DNA of 9,017 nt from positions 1 through 9,017 of the forward strand of contig URTP01000086.1 in NCBI GenBank assembly GCA_900550835.1, given 5' to 3'. Shown here in pieces: positions 1 through 6,049 of the stretch. Positions within the stretch are counted from its first letter, which is position 1. Every line of letters begins with the position of its first letter. The translations under genes were made by a program, and so were the position numbers. Source of the stretch: an uncultured Collinsella sp. (GTDB lineage: Bacteria; Actinomycetota; Coriobacteriia; Coriobacteriales; Coriobacteriaceae). The notes under the pieces were generated by a model, which did not search any database, was not told where the DNA came from, and saw only the letters and a list, made by a program, of their open reading frames with translations.

Positions 1-76
1 GGCCCCTATATATCGTCCCACGCGCAGTTTCGCAGCGAAGCGAGAATGTTTGAGCATGGGATGATATATAGGGGCC
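1..76. repeat. Long imperfect palindrome at the window edge
   Basis: Positions 1-14 (GGCCCCTATATATC) are the exact reverse complement of 63-76. The pairing continues inward through a G-T pair (15/62) and five more pairs (16-20 with 57-61), giving a stem of about 20 bp. The 36-base interior holds a small hairpin of its own (TTCGC at 29-33 with GCGAA at 35-39). The left arm begins at base 1, so the element may extend outside the window. It lies 3' of the glycosyltransferase gene. It could act as its terminator (any T-tract would lie outside the window), or be a dispersed intergenic palindrome of the REP or MITE kind. The structure is certain; its role is not. Confidence 0.7.
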
Positions 77-103
77 TCCCGCGGGTAAGCGGACATAAAG
101 ACG

Positions 104-1405
104 CTAGCGGATATGCGCGGGTTTTCCGCCCCAGTAGAAGCGGCAGAAGGCTCTTTTGCGCTTTTGGGGTTTGCCTACGAGCTCCATGGTTGCGATGGCT
201 ATGTCTTCGGCTGCGTGGGGGCGGCGTAGTACTTCGCCGTTGATGAGCAGTGCCTTGAGCGACTCAGGATGATCGTGGAGATGACGCAACGTCACGATGA
301 GCTCTCGTGCGGTGGTGACATGCATGCTGGCGCCCATGCCGGTGAGCATGGTGGTGTTGGCCTTTTCCTGGCCATAGGACTTGCCCAGCAGGATCATCGG
401 CAGATGTGCGCATAGGCACTCGGTGACGGTGAGTCCGCCCGATTTGAGAATTGCCAGGTCGCAGCCGTGCATGAGGGCCGCCATGTCGTCGACATAGTCC
501 AGCACCGTGACATTTTCGAGCTTCATGGCATCGAAGAGTGTCTTGAGGCGGGCGGCGTATTCCTTATCCTTGCCCGGCAAAAAGACAAAGTGCATGTCTT
601 CGAAGCTGCGTAGGAAGGGGAGGGTGCGGTCCATCTCCGCGCGAAAGCGAACGTACGGTTGAGGCAAGCTGGCACCGGCCATTACCAGTACGACGGTCTT
701 GTCGGTGGGGAGGTTGAACTTAGCTAGCTCTTCCTCGCGATCGTAATCCGTGTCGAATCCGGCGCGAATAGGAATGCCGGTAATGCGAATCTTTGTCTCG
801 AGCACCTTGCGCGGACGCAGCGTTTCGGCCATAAATTCGTTGGCAACACAGAATAAATCGGTGTCCTTGTGGGGCCACCATCCCTCGACTTCGTAGTCGG
901 TCGGTACGCAGACGACCGGATAATCGATACCCGTAATTACGCGGGCGCCCACGGCAACATTGGCTGCTGTGATGTGCGTCGCAACCACGGCTATGGGCCT
1001 GCGGCTACGAATATATTCGTTGAAGGCGGGGAACATAATTCGCGACCATGCCGTTCCGCCACCCCAGAGAAGATGTCCCGTAAGCGTATATCGCCAGGTC
1101 AGGTCGTAAATGGGGCGCGTGGCTCCCGTAAAAGAAGCCGCGGTCTTATTGCCGTCGAATTTAATACGTCCAAAATCAAGGATATCGAGCACTTCAATTT
1201 CAATATCCTCGGGGATGCCATTGGTGCCGCGGATGAGGTCGAATGCCTGCGCAATCGCATTTGCGGCGGCCTTGTGGCCCGAGCCGACCGAGGCGTGCAC
1301 GATGGTCACGAGAGGTTTTTGCTGAGCTAAGAGCGTGGTTTGCTCCGATTGGGGAGTGCTGTGCGTGAGCAGGGGAGCGTCGTCGCTCGTCTGCGTCTGA
1401 TCCAT
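104..1405 (-). CDS. GT28 / MGDG-synthase-like glycosyltransferase
   Basis: 433-residue protein resembling the monogalactosyldiacylglycerol synthase / processive diacylglycerol glucosyltransferase branch of family GT28. These enzymes work at the cytoplasmic membrane and transfer a sugar from a nucleotide sugar to diacylglycerol. Visible motifs: HASVGSGHKAAA at about 37-48 (the glycine-rich SxGxGH acceptor-side loop of the N-terminal MGDG-synthase domain), VPTDYEVEGWW near 168-178, and KSGGLTVTEC at 321-330 in the C-terminal nucleotide-sugar-binding half. The tail (from about 411) is strongly basic, with KRKR and aromatic residues, which fits membrane contact. The ATG at 1405 was chosen because AAGGGGAG stands just before it. 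An in-frame ATG at 1444 has no such site and falls inside a likely -10 box. The gene diverges from trxB. The donor sugar and lipid acceptor cannot be read from sequence; a MurG-like role is less likely. Confidence 0.88.
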   Translation of the reverse strand: MDQTQTSDDAPLLTHSTPQSEQTTLLAQQKPLVTIVHASVGSGHKAAANAIAQAFDLIRGTNGIPEDIEIEVLDILDFGRIKFDGNKTAASFTGATRPIYDLTWRYTLTGHLLWGGGTAWSRIMFPAFNEYIRSRRPIAVVATHITAANVAVGARVITGIDYPVVCVPTDYEVEGWWPHKDTDLFCVANEFMAETLRPRKVLETKIRITGIPIRAGFDTDYDREEELAKFNLPTDKTVVLVMAGASLPQPYVRFRAEMDRTLPFLRSFEDMHFVFLPGKDKEYAARLKTLFDAMKLENVTVLDYVDDMAALMHGCDLAILKSGGLTVTECLCAHLPMILLGKSYGQEKANTTMLTGMGASMHVTTARELIVTLRHLHDHPESLKALLINGEVLRRPHAAEDIAIATMELVGKPQKRKRAFCRFYWGGKPAHIR

Positions 1406-1442
1406 CGATAACTCCCCTTCGACGTTGTAACACGGTTTTATC

Positions 1443-1448
1443 ATTGTA
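1443..1448 (-). promoter_or_regulatory. Possible -10 box of the glycosyltransferase gene
   Basis: TACAAT on the minus strand, placing transcription start near 1436 and giving a leader of about 30 bases before the ATG at 1405. The -35 side is weak: ACGTGA lies 17 bases upstream. No convincing promoter was found for the divergent trxB gene in the same 118-base gap, which also contains a short tandem CACGT-TCACGT at 1461-1471. Confidence 0.35.
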
Positions 1449-1523
1449 GTGCATGAGTGTCACGTTCACGTAAATTTGGGTATGAGCGCAAAGAACGACA
1501 ACGTTTCGACGAGAGGACTCTTC

Positions 1524-2462
1524 ATGATTACCGATCAGACAATCGATGTTGCGATTATCGGCGGCGGCCCCGCGGGCTATGCTGCCGCCATTTATGCGGC
1601 GCGCGCCAACCTGACGACGACTGTCCTTGAGCAGGGCATGTCGGGCGGACAGATTGCTACGAGCAACGAGATTGAGAATTATCCTGGCATTCCGCTGCTG
1701 AGCGGTGTCGAACTTGGTGAGCGGTTCCAACAGCATGCTGAAGGCCTGGGGGCTCAGGTTGAATGGAGTATGGTGACGGGCGTCGATTACGATGCCGATG
1801 CGGCTCAATTTACCATCCATCATGATATAGGCGACATAGCAGCCAAGAGCGTCATTGCGTGCATGGGCGCCACGCCGCGTCCTGCGGGTTTTGTCGGCGA
1901 GGACACGTATCGCGGTCGTGGCGTTTCGTACTGCGCGACGTGTGACGGCATGTTCTTCCGTGGCAAACAGGTCTTTGTTATCGGAGGCGGCAATTCAGCA
2001 TGCGAGGAGGCACTGTTCCTGTCCGACATTGCCAGCAGCGTGACTATCGTGCTGCGTCGCGATCAGTTCCGTGCACCCGAGGGCGTTGTGAATAAAGTTC
2101 TTGCTAAGGACAATATTTCAGTTAGGTACCAAACTAGTATTGTTGAGCTTTCTGGTGGAGCGATGCCCACGACAATTATGTTCAAGGACAATGCGAGCGA
2201 CAAGACGTATGCCGAGACCTTTGAACCTGGCTCGTTTGGCATTTTTGTCTTTGCTGGCACGCAACCTCATTCCGAGCTTGTTGAGCATCTAGTCGATCTG
2301 GCTCCCGACGGCGGCATTGTTACCGATGATTCGATGGCCACCCGTACGCCCGGCTTATTCGCAGCCGGCGATATCCGTTCCAAGCGTTTACGCCAGGTTG
2401 TGACCGCCGTTTCGGACGGAGCCATAGCAGCAACCAGCGCATACGCGTTTCTCCGCAGATAA
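1524..2462 (+). CDS. trxB: Thioredoxin reductase (NADPH, FAD)
   Basis: 312 residues, the usual length for low-molecular-weight bacterial thioredoxin reductase, a cytoplasmic flavoenzyme that passes electrons from NADPH to thioredoxin. Features in order: FAD-binding GGGPAG at 13-18; SGGQ followed by EIENYPG at 40-55; redox-active CATC (Cys137, Cys140) with Asp141; NADPH-binding GGGNSA at 154-159; a following LRRDQFRAP segment (HRRxxFRA in relatives) for the NADPH phosphate; and the C-terminal FAD signature GDIRSKRLRQVVTA. The ATG at 1524 is preceded by GAGAGGA at good spacing. An earlier in-frame ATG near 1449 would add a non-homologous extension and is rejected. No thioredoxin gene is adjacent. 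Other class members with different partners (ferredoxin- or peroxiredoxin-linked) cannot be excluded, but CATC plus the NADPH motif favour TrxB. Confidence 0.95.
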   Translation: MITDQTIDVAIIGGGPAGYAAAIYAARANLTTTVLEQGMSGGQIATSNEIENYPGIPLLSGVELGERFQQHAEGLGAQVEWSMVTGVDYDADAAQFTIHHDIGDIAAKSVIACMGATPRPAGFVGEDTYRGRGVSYCATCDGMFFRGKQVFVIGGGNSACEEALFLSDIASSVTIVLRRDQFRAPEGVVNKVLAKDNISVRYQTSIVELSGGAMPTTIMFKDNASDKTYAETFEPGSFGIFVFAGTQPHSELVEHLVDLAPDGGIVTDDSMATRTPGLFAAGDIRSKRLRQVVTAVSDGAIAATSAYAFLRR

Positions 2463-2504
2463 GTACGATAATATATCTTATGTAAGGTTGATATCTTTAA
2501 ATAT

Positions 2505-2545
2505 AGTGGTTGGACGGTGCATCAATGTACAGTCCAACCACTTTT
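2505..2545 (+). terminator. Intrinsic terminator after trxB
   Basis: Perfect 11-bp stem AGTGGTTGGAC (2505-2515) with GTCCAACCACT (2532-2542) and a 16-base loop, followed by a run of four T (2542-2545). It lies 42 bases after the trxB stop and before the next gene on the same strand, so the two are probably separate transcription units. Confidence 0.85.
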
Positions 2546-2586
2546 ACTTGGCGGTTATGTGGTATGCAAAACTAGATAACCTAGAA

Positions 2587-2592
2587 TACAAT
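2587..2592 (+). promoter_or_regulatory. Possible -10 box of the DUF1836-type gene
   Basis: TACAAT lies 25 bases before the ATG at 2617, downstream of the trxB terminator. The surrounding bases are AT-rich (TAGAATACAATATAG). No good TTGACA-like element sits 16-18 bases upstream; an alternative is TTGGCG at 2548-2553 with TAGATA at 2573-2578, at a long spacing. A promoter is needed here because the upstream unit is terminated, but its exact place is uncertain. Confidence 0.3.
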
Positions 2593-2616
2593 ATAGAAAA
2601 TGAACGGAGGACCCCT

Positions 2617-3227
2617 ATGAACTACGTCAAACATGTTATCCCGATGTCTGATACATCGGTCAGCATTAAGCCCGAGGATATTCAGCCGACGGTGCTGCCG
2701 GATGCATTTATTCAGTCCGATATGGTGGGTAAACTCAACGCGTTGAGCCTGCCACGCTATGACCAGCTGCCCAACGTAACGCTCTATCGCGATCAGGTTA
2801 TTGAATATGTTGCACTGTGGATGGAGCCGCTTTCGATTTGCGTAGAGCAACCCGTTATCACGCCATCGATGATCAATAACTACGTGAAGGTCGGCCTCGT
2901 TCCTGCTCCGGTTAAAAAGCAGTATGGCCGTGAGCAGATGCGCGTCTCATCGCCATTTGCATCTTTAAGCAGGTGCTGCCCATCGCTGCGGTTCAGGCGC
3001 TCTTTAATATTCAGCGCTTGAGCTACGATGCTCCGACGGCCTTCGATTATGTAGTCGATCAACTTGAGGCATCGATTCGTGCGGCGTTTTCCGTCGAGCA
3101 GACTCCCGTGCCCGATACCGCACATCAGGTTACGCGCGAATCGCTGCTCGTACGCAGTGCGGTTTCGTCTTTCGTATCGAAGGCGTACTTGATGAGCTAT
3201 CTCAAGTTCAATGGGTTTAATAGCTAA
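2617..3227 (+). pseudogene. DUF1836-family gene broken by a frameshift near 2940
   Basis: The open frame from ATG 2617 (CGGAGG, 6-base spacing) runs through a stretch typical of DUF1836 proteins, ending MINNYVKVGLVPAPVKKQY-GREQM (about residues 86-108). It then loses similarity and stops at 3021. The expected continuation, ARLIAICIFKQVLPIAAVQA, is encoded in the -1 frame from 2940 and runs on to a stop at 3225-3227. Adding one G at ATG-CGCG (about 2940) would restore one reading frame of 203 residues, the normal size for the family. DUF1836 proteins have no firmly established function. The NNYVK-GL-P-KK-Y-RE segment resembles a winged-helix/MerR-like DNA-binding motif, so a regulator is plausible (inference). 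This is either a true loss-of-function deletion or a sequencing/assembly error; both halves otherwise look intact, so the event is recent or artefactual. Confidence 0.85.
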
Positions 3228-3239
3228 CCGAGGTATAAG

Positions 3240-3280
3240 ACGGGCGGGATAAAGAGCCGCTGGTCCCTTATCCCGCCCGT
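3240..3280. terminator. Bidirectional terminator between the DUF1836-type gene and degV
   Basis: Perfect 13-bp GC-rich stem ACGGGCGGGATAA (3240-3252) with TTATCCCGCCCGT (3268-3280) and a 15-base loop. It sits between two convergent genes that end at 3227 (plus) and 3300 (minus). The T-runs are modest on both sides (ATGTTTGTCT on the plus strand), so strength is uncertain, but the position and symmetry fit a shared terminator. Confidence 0.8.
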
Positions 3281-3299
3281 ATGTTTGTCTAGTTGGACA

Positions 3300-4166
3300 T
3301 TATCGGCCCGAAGCCACGCCCATGCCGTAGCCGATGATGAGGCCGTGCATCTCGGCATAGTATGAATCTAGCCCGTTGCAGGGCATGATAATCGTCTTTG
3401 AGCCGGGCCAATGCTCGACTATGCGGTCAGCAAGCGCCTGGGCTCCAGCTTCGTTCTCAACGTGATCGATGATGACCTCGCCGCCGGTAAAGCCTTCGGC
3501 CTCCATAGTATCGACAATCTTGGTGAGCATCTTCTTTTCGCCGCGGGTGTGCCCAACGAGTTCAATTTTGCCCGCTTCGCTCGCCGTGCCCAAAATGCGG
3601 ATATTGAGCTTGTTAGCAATAACGCCGGCCGCCTTAGGGATACGTCCGGCCTTCGCAAGGTTTTCGTAGTTGCACAAACTAAAGAGGATCTTGCTGTTCT
3701 GCTCCAAGCTATCGAAGTAAGCGCAGGCGTCCTCAAAGGAGGTATCCGGGTTGCTCGTAAGATAGCGGTCGAACTGTAAGAAGATCAGATCCATTTTGCC
3801 ACCTGCGGCTCGCGAGTTAACCAAATGAATCTGACGGTTGGGCTCTTCGGCAAGCACCATGTCACGCGCGGTGGCCGCGGCATTGTAGCTTCCCGAGACG
3901 CCCTCGGAGATGGGCATGCAAATCGTCTTGTCAGCGAGCTTAAAGAGCTCAGCCCACTCCCCTACGCTTGGGCAGGCGCTCGATGATGCGCCGGCTTCCG
4001 ATTGAATGGCAACATTAAGCTCGTGAACATCGAGCGAGAGATCGTCGACAAATTCGCGCTCCCCCACTCGGATCTTAAGGGGTGCAAATGCAAAGGTGGT
4101 ATGAGGTGCGGTTGGTTGCCAATCGCGAAGATTGCAGCTCGAATCGGAGATAAGTGCCCAGCTCAT
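3300..4166 (-). CDS. DegV family (fatty-acid-binding) protein
   Basis: 288 residues, the usual DegV length. These EDD-fold proteins bind a fatty acid; FakB proteins of this family present it to the FakA kinase for phospholipid synthesis. Motifs: N-terminal ISDSSCNL (6-13); SSACPSVGEW (62-71), matching the TSQPS-type loop; ISEGVSGSYNAA (86-97), matching SSxLSGTYxSA; NSRAAGGKMDLI (117-128); and GRIPKAAGVIANKLNI (174-189). The C-terminus (IIGYGMGVASGR) departs from the usual HTGPG end, so the ligand pocket may differ. The ATG is preceded by AGAAAGGA at about 8 bases. The gene is monocistronic: the upstream operon ends at a terminator and a shared terminator lies downstream. Its promoter region holds a repeat cluster. 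No FakA (DAK2-domain kinase) gene is present in the window. Confidence 0.92.
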   Translation of the reverse strand: MSWALISDSSCNLRDWQPTAPHTTFAFAPLKIRVGEREFVDDLSLDVHELNVAIQSEAGASSSACPSVGEWAELFKLADKTICMPISEGVSGSYNAAATARDMVLAEEPNRQIHLVNSRAAGGKMDLIFLQFDRYLTSNPDTSFEDACAYFDSLEQNSKILFSLCNYENLAKAGRIPKAAGVIANKLNIRILGTASEAGKIELVGHTRGEKKMLTKIVDTMEAEGFTGGEVIIDHVENEAGAQALADRIVEHWPGSKTIIMPCNGLDSYYAEMHGLIIGYGMGVASGR

Positions 4167-4179
4167 TGAGGGTCCTTTC

Positions 4180-4199
4180 TAATTGTTCCCCAACAATTA
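4180..4199. promoter_or_regulatory. 20-bp palindrome centred on the predicted degV start of transcription
   Basis: TAATTGTTCCCCAACAATTA has perfect 8-bp arms around CCCC. It begins within the -10 box (4196-4201) and its centre, about 4189.5, coincides with the predicted transcription start, 14 bases before the degV ATG. That is the classic position for a repressor operator. In RNA it would form only a weak hairpin next to the ribosome binding site, so a DNA site is the better guess. Confidence 0.6.
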
Positions 4200-4201
4200 T
4201 A
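4196..4201 (-). promoter_or_regulatory. degV promoter, consensus -10 box
   Basis: Perfect TATAAT on the minus strand, 29 bases before the degV ATG. The -35 region 17 bases upstream reads ATCCAA, far from TTGACA, and it lies inside one of the repeats described separately. A good -10 with a poor -35 overlapped by a palindrome suggests an activated or otherwise regulated promoter. Confidence 0.6.
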
Positions 4202-4257
4202 GCCATCTTTTTGATTGATTGGATGGCTATCTAGTTTTGAATACTAGATAGCCATCC
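4199..4257. repeat. Three copies of ATAGCCATC upstream of degV
   Basis: The 9-mer ATAGCCATC occurs at 4199-4207 (plus orientation), 4222-4230 (inverted) and 4248-4256 (plus orientation). The last two form part of a perfect 14-bp inverted repeat, GGATGGCTATCTAG (4221-4234) with CTAGATAGCCATCC (4244-4257), extendable by five more pairs after a one-base bulge. The first copy overlaps the TATAAT box. No T-run follows on either strand, so this is not a standard terminator. Likely operator half-sites, or alternative RNA pairings if transcribed. Confidence 0.65.
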
Positions 4258-4282
4258 TAATCATAAGGCAAACGGTAGGCTC

Positions 4283-4321
4283 AAAAAGAATGGGCCTCGT
4301 GACTCAAGATCGCGAGGCCCA
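4283..4321 (-). terminator. Intrinsic terminator of the pgsA-to-NlpC/P60 operon
   Basis: On the minus strand a perfect 9-bp stem TGGGCCTCG with CGAGGCCCA (arms 4313-4321 and 4291-4299) is followed by TTCTTTTTGA. It lies 24 bases after the stop codon of the peptidase gene. Stem, loop and T-run are all canonical. Confidence 0.92.
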
Positions 4322-4344
4322 CGTTCGTTCGCTGTAGCAATAAA

Positions 4345-5451
4345 TTAGTAGCGTACGAAGATGTAGTTGTTGTTCATACCGGCTGCGACGGAGCTGATGA
4401 TAACGCCCGTTTTGTAGTCGGAAGCATGGATCATCTGGCCATTACCGATATAGATGCCGGTATGGTAGGAGTTAACCACAACATCGCCGGGTTGCGGATC
4501 GGACACACGGGTCCAACCCATGAAAGTGCCGGTGGTGCCCAGACGGCAGTAGCGGCCCGTGAGGCAATAGCTTACAAAGCCGGAGCAGTCAAAGCTGTTC
4601 GGTCCAATGCCGCCCCAAGAGTAAGCGTATCCGAGCTTGCTGCAGGCGCGCGAAACAACGGTACCACCGTCAACGGACTGGCTCGGTGCGGAAGGCGTCG
4701 GAGCCGGAGCGGGCGTCGAGGGCTGCGGCGTAGGAGCAGGAGTGGGCGTCGAAGGCTGCGGCGCGGGAGCAGGAGTGGGCGCGGGAGTGTTCTCGGTCGT
4801 ACCGGCGGTATCGTTGCTCACCGTGGCCTTTTCGGCGGTGCTGGCATTAATGCCAGCCTGCAGCGCAGCGTTGGCCTCGGCCTCGGCAGCAAGCTCGGCC
4901 TGCAGCTGAGAATCCAGAGAGTTCACGACACTCTGGGCCTCAGCTTGCTGGGCATTGAGCTCGTCGACCTTCTTCTGCGTCGCGGCGACGTTCTTCTCCT
5001 GCTCGGTTTGCTTATCGGTGAGCTGCTGCTTAAGGTCCTTGACCTCCTGAATGGTCTGGGCCTGCTTGTCGGACACCTTGCCGTAGTAGAAGAGACGGTT
5101 GAGCATGTCGCCCAGATCGTCGACGCCCGTCAGGACCTGAAGGAGACTCAGGCCGCCGGTCTTGTACTCACCGGCAACGTAGTTAGAGAGCTTTGCCTGA
5201 CCTTCGGAAATCTCTTGCTGCTTTTGCGTGATCTCGCCTGCAGTCTGATCAAGCTCCTGCGTCTGTGCGGAGAGTTCTTCATGAATTTGCTGGGTTTGGG
5301 TGCCAATCTGCTCGAGCTTGGTACGGGCAGCGGCAAGGTCGGATGCGGTATCGGCGTAGGCCGGACCCACGAGGCCCAGGCCCAAAACACAAGCGAGGGT
5401 TGCAGTAGCAGCGCAGCGTGCCATGTTTCTGTGCGTGTTTGCTGTGCGCAT
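4345..5451 (-). CDS. Secreted NlpC/P60 peptidoglycan endopeptidase
   Basis: 368 residues. It has a Sec signal peptide (basic start, hydrophobic 17-31, likely cleavage after AYA at 33). A long charged/Gln-rich coiled coil follows at about 36-195, as in PcsB/RipA/CwlO-type hydrolases, where such a coil often restrains or anchors the enzyme. Next is a Pro/Thr/Ala linker (222-257) and a C-terminal NlpC/P60 domain (about 262-368). The catalytic residues are visible: Cys289 in FDCSG, His330 in YHTGIYIG, and His342 in MIHAS as the third polar residue. The family cleaves peptide stems, typically between D-glutamate and the third residue. The ATG at 5451 has GGAAAGGA upstream; an alternative ATG ten codons in has no such site. 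It is last in the operon, 32 bases after apt. The role is probably cell separation or wall remodelling. Confidence 0.93.
   Translation of the reverse strand: MRTANTHRNMARCAATATLACVLGLGLVGPAYADTASDLAAARTKLEQIGTQTQQIHEELSAQTQELDQTAGEITQKQQEISEGQAKLSNYVAGEYKTGGLSLLQVLTGVDDLGDMLNRLFYYGKVSDKQAQTIQEVKDLKQQLTDKQTEQEKNVAATQKKVDELNAQQAEAQSVVNSLDSQLQAELAAEAEANAALQAGINASTAEKATVSNDTAGTTENTPAPTPAPAPQPSTPTPAPTPQPSTPAPAPTPSAPSQSVDGGTVVSRACSKLGYAYSWGGIGPNSFDCSGFVSYCLTGRYCRLGTTGTFMGWTRVSDPQPGDVVVNSYHTGIYIGNGQMIHASDYKTGVIISSVAAGMNNNYIFVRY
4715..4780 (-). repeat. Two tandem 33-bp units coding the proline-rich linker
   Basis: Positions 4715-4747 and 4748-4780 are adjacent copies differing at three bases. Each codes for the 11-residue unit PTPAPxPQPST in the linker of the NlpC/P60 protein. 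Partial units flank them. In-frame repeat gain or loss here would change the reach of the catalytic domain without breaking the gene. Confidence 0.85.
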
Positions 5452-5483
5452 GTAGCTTCCTTTCCGGTATCTAAGGGTAGCGG

Positions 5484-6014
5484 CTAGTCCACCGTTACCA
5501 GGCTAAAGAGTTCAACGTCCTCGTTAGAAGGCGTGAGCTTCTTGCGCGGGTTGAGAAACGCAAGCTCAAGGATACAACCGTAGCCCACAAGCTTTGCGCC
5601 CATATCTCGCACCAGTTTACCTGTTGCCTCGACGGTTCCGCCCGTCGCGACCAAGTCGTCCAGAATCAACACGGTATCTTTAGAGCTGATGGCATCGGCG
5701 TGGATCTCGATAGAATCAGTTCCATACTCGAGCTCGTAGCTCTCGCTTACCGTCTTGCGCGGTAGTTTACCCGGCTTACGTGCGGGAACAAAGCCGGCAC
5801 CCAGGGCGACGGCCACGGGCACACCGACCATAAAGCCGCGGGCCTCGGGTCCTACGACCTTGGTAATGCCCATGTCGGCAAAATGCTCGGCAAGGGCATC
5901 CACCATGGCCTTCAGGGCCTCGGGATTGCCAAAGAGCGGCGTGATGTCCTTAAAGACGACTCCGGGCTCGGGATAGTCGGGGATATCGACGATTTGAGAT
6001 TCGAAGTCGTACAT
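5484..6014 (-). CDS. apt: Adenine phosphoribosyltransferase
   Basis: 176 residues, normal for Apt. The enzyme salvages adenine by joining it to PRPP to give AMP and pyrophosphate in the cytoplasm. Evidence: the N-terminal IPDYPEPGVVFKDITPLF segment (11-28); GPEARGF (55-61), which contributes to base recognition; RKPGKLPRKT (79-88) with the following SYELEYGTD, the flexible lid region; and the PRPP-binding motif VLILDDLVATGGT (115-127). The ATG at 6014 follows AAAGGT. It lies 35 bases after the MerR-like gene and 32 before the peptidase gene, all on the same strand, so it is almost surely cotranscribed. In many bacteria apt sits beside relA; here it does not. All key residues look intact. Confidence 0.96.
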   Translation of the reverse strand: MYDFESQIVDIPDYPEPGVVFKDITPLFGNPEALKAMVDALAEHFADMGITKVVGPEARGFMVGVPVAVALGAGFVPARKPGKLPRKTVSESYELEYGTDSIEIHADAISSKDTVLILDDLVATGGTVEATGKLVRDMGAKLVGYGCILELAFLNPRKKLTPSNEDVELFSLVTVD

Positions 6015-6049
6015 GGGTGACCTTTCATGGATTGCCGGGTGAACGGCGG

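Noticed and set aside
1200..1823. A 207-codon minus-strand frame across the glycosyltransferase-trxB junction
   Set aside because: It overlaps the starts of two well-supported divergent genes in other frames and shows no family features.
2488..2616. A 43-residue N-terminal extension of the DUF1836-type protein
   Set aside because: It would be translated through the trxB terminator hairpin, and it has no ribosome site; CGGAGG precedes the ATG at 2617.
2911..2933. Programmed -1 frameshifting at the AAAAAG run in the DUF1836-type gene
   Set aside because: After a slip at this run the -1 frame meets TGA at 2931-2933, so it could not reach the downstream half. The homology switch occurs later, near 2940, where no slippery heptamer exists.
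4221..4257. The 14-bp inverted repeat upstream of degV as a terminator
   Set aside because: No T-run follows on either strand, and the operon upstream already has a canonical terminator at 4283-4321; an operator is more likely.
4426..5487. A 353-codon open frame on the plus strand opposite the NlpC/P60 and apt genes
   Set aside because: It is antisense to a well-supported secreted peptidase, its translation is Leu/Gly/Arg-biased low-complexity sequence produced by the opposite strand's coiled coil and Pro-rich linker, and it lacks a ribosome site.
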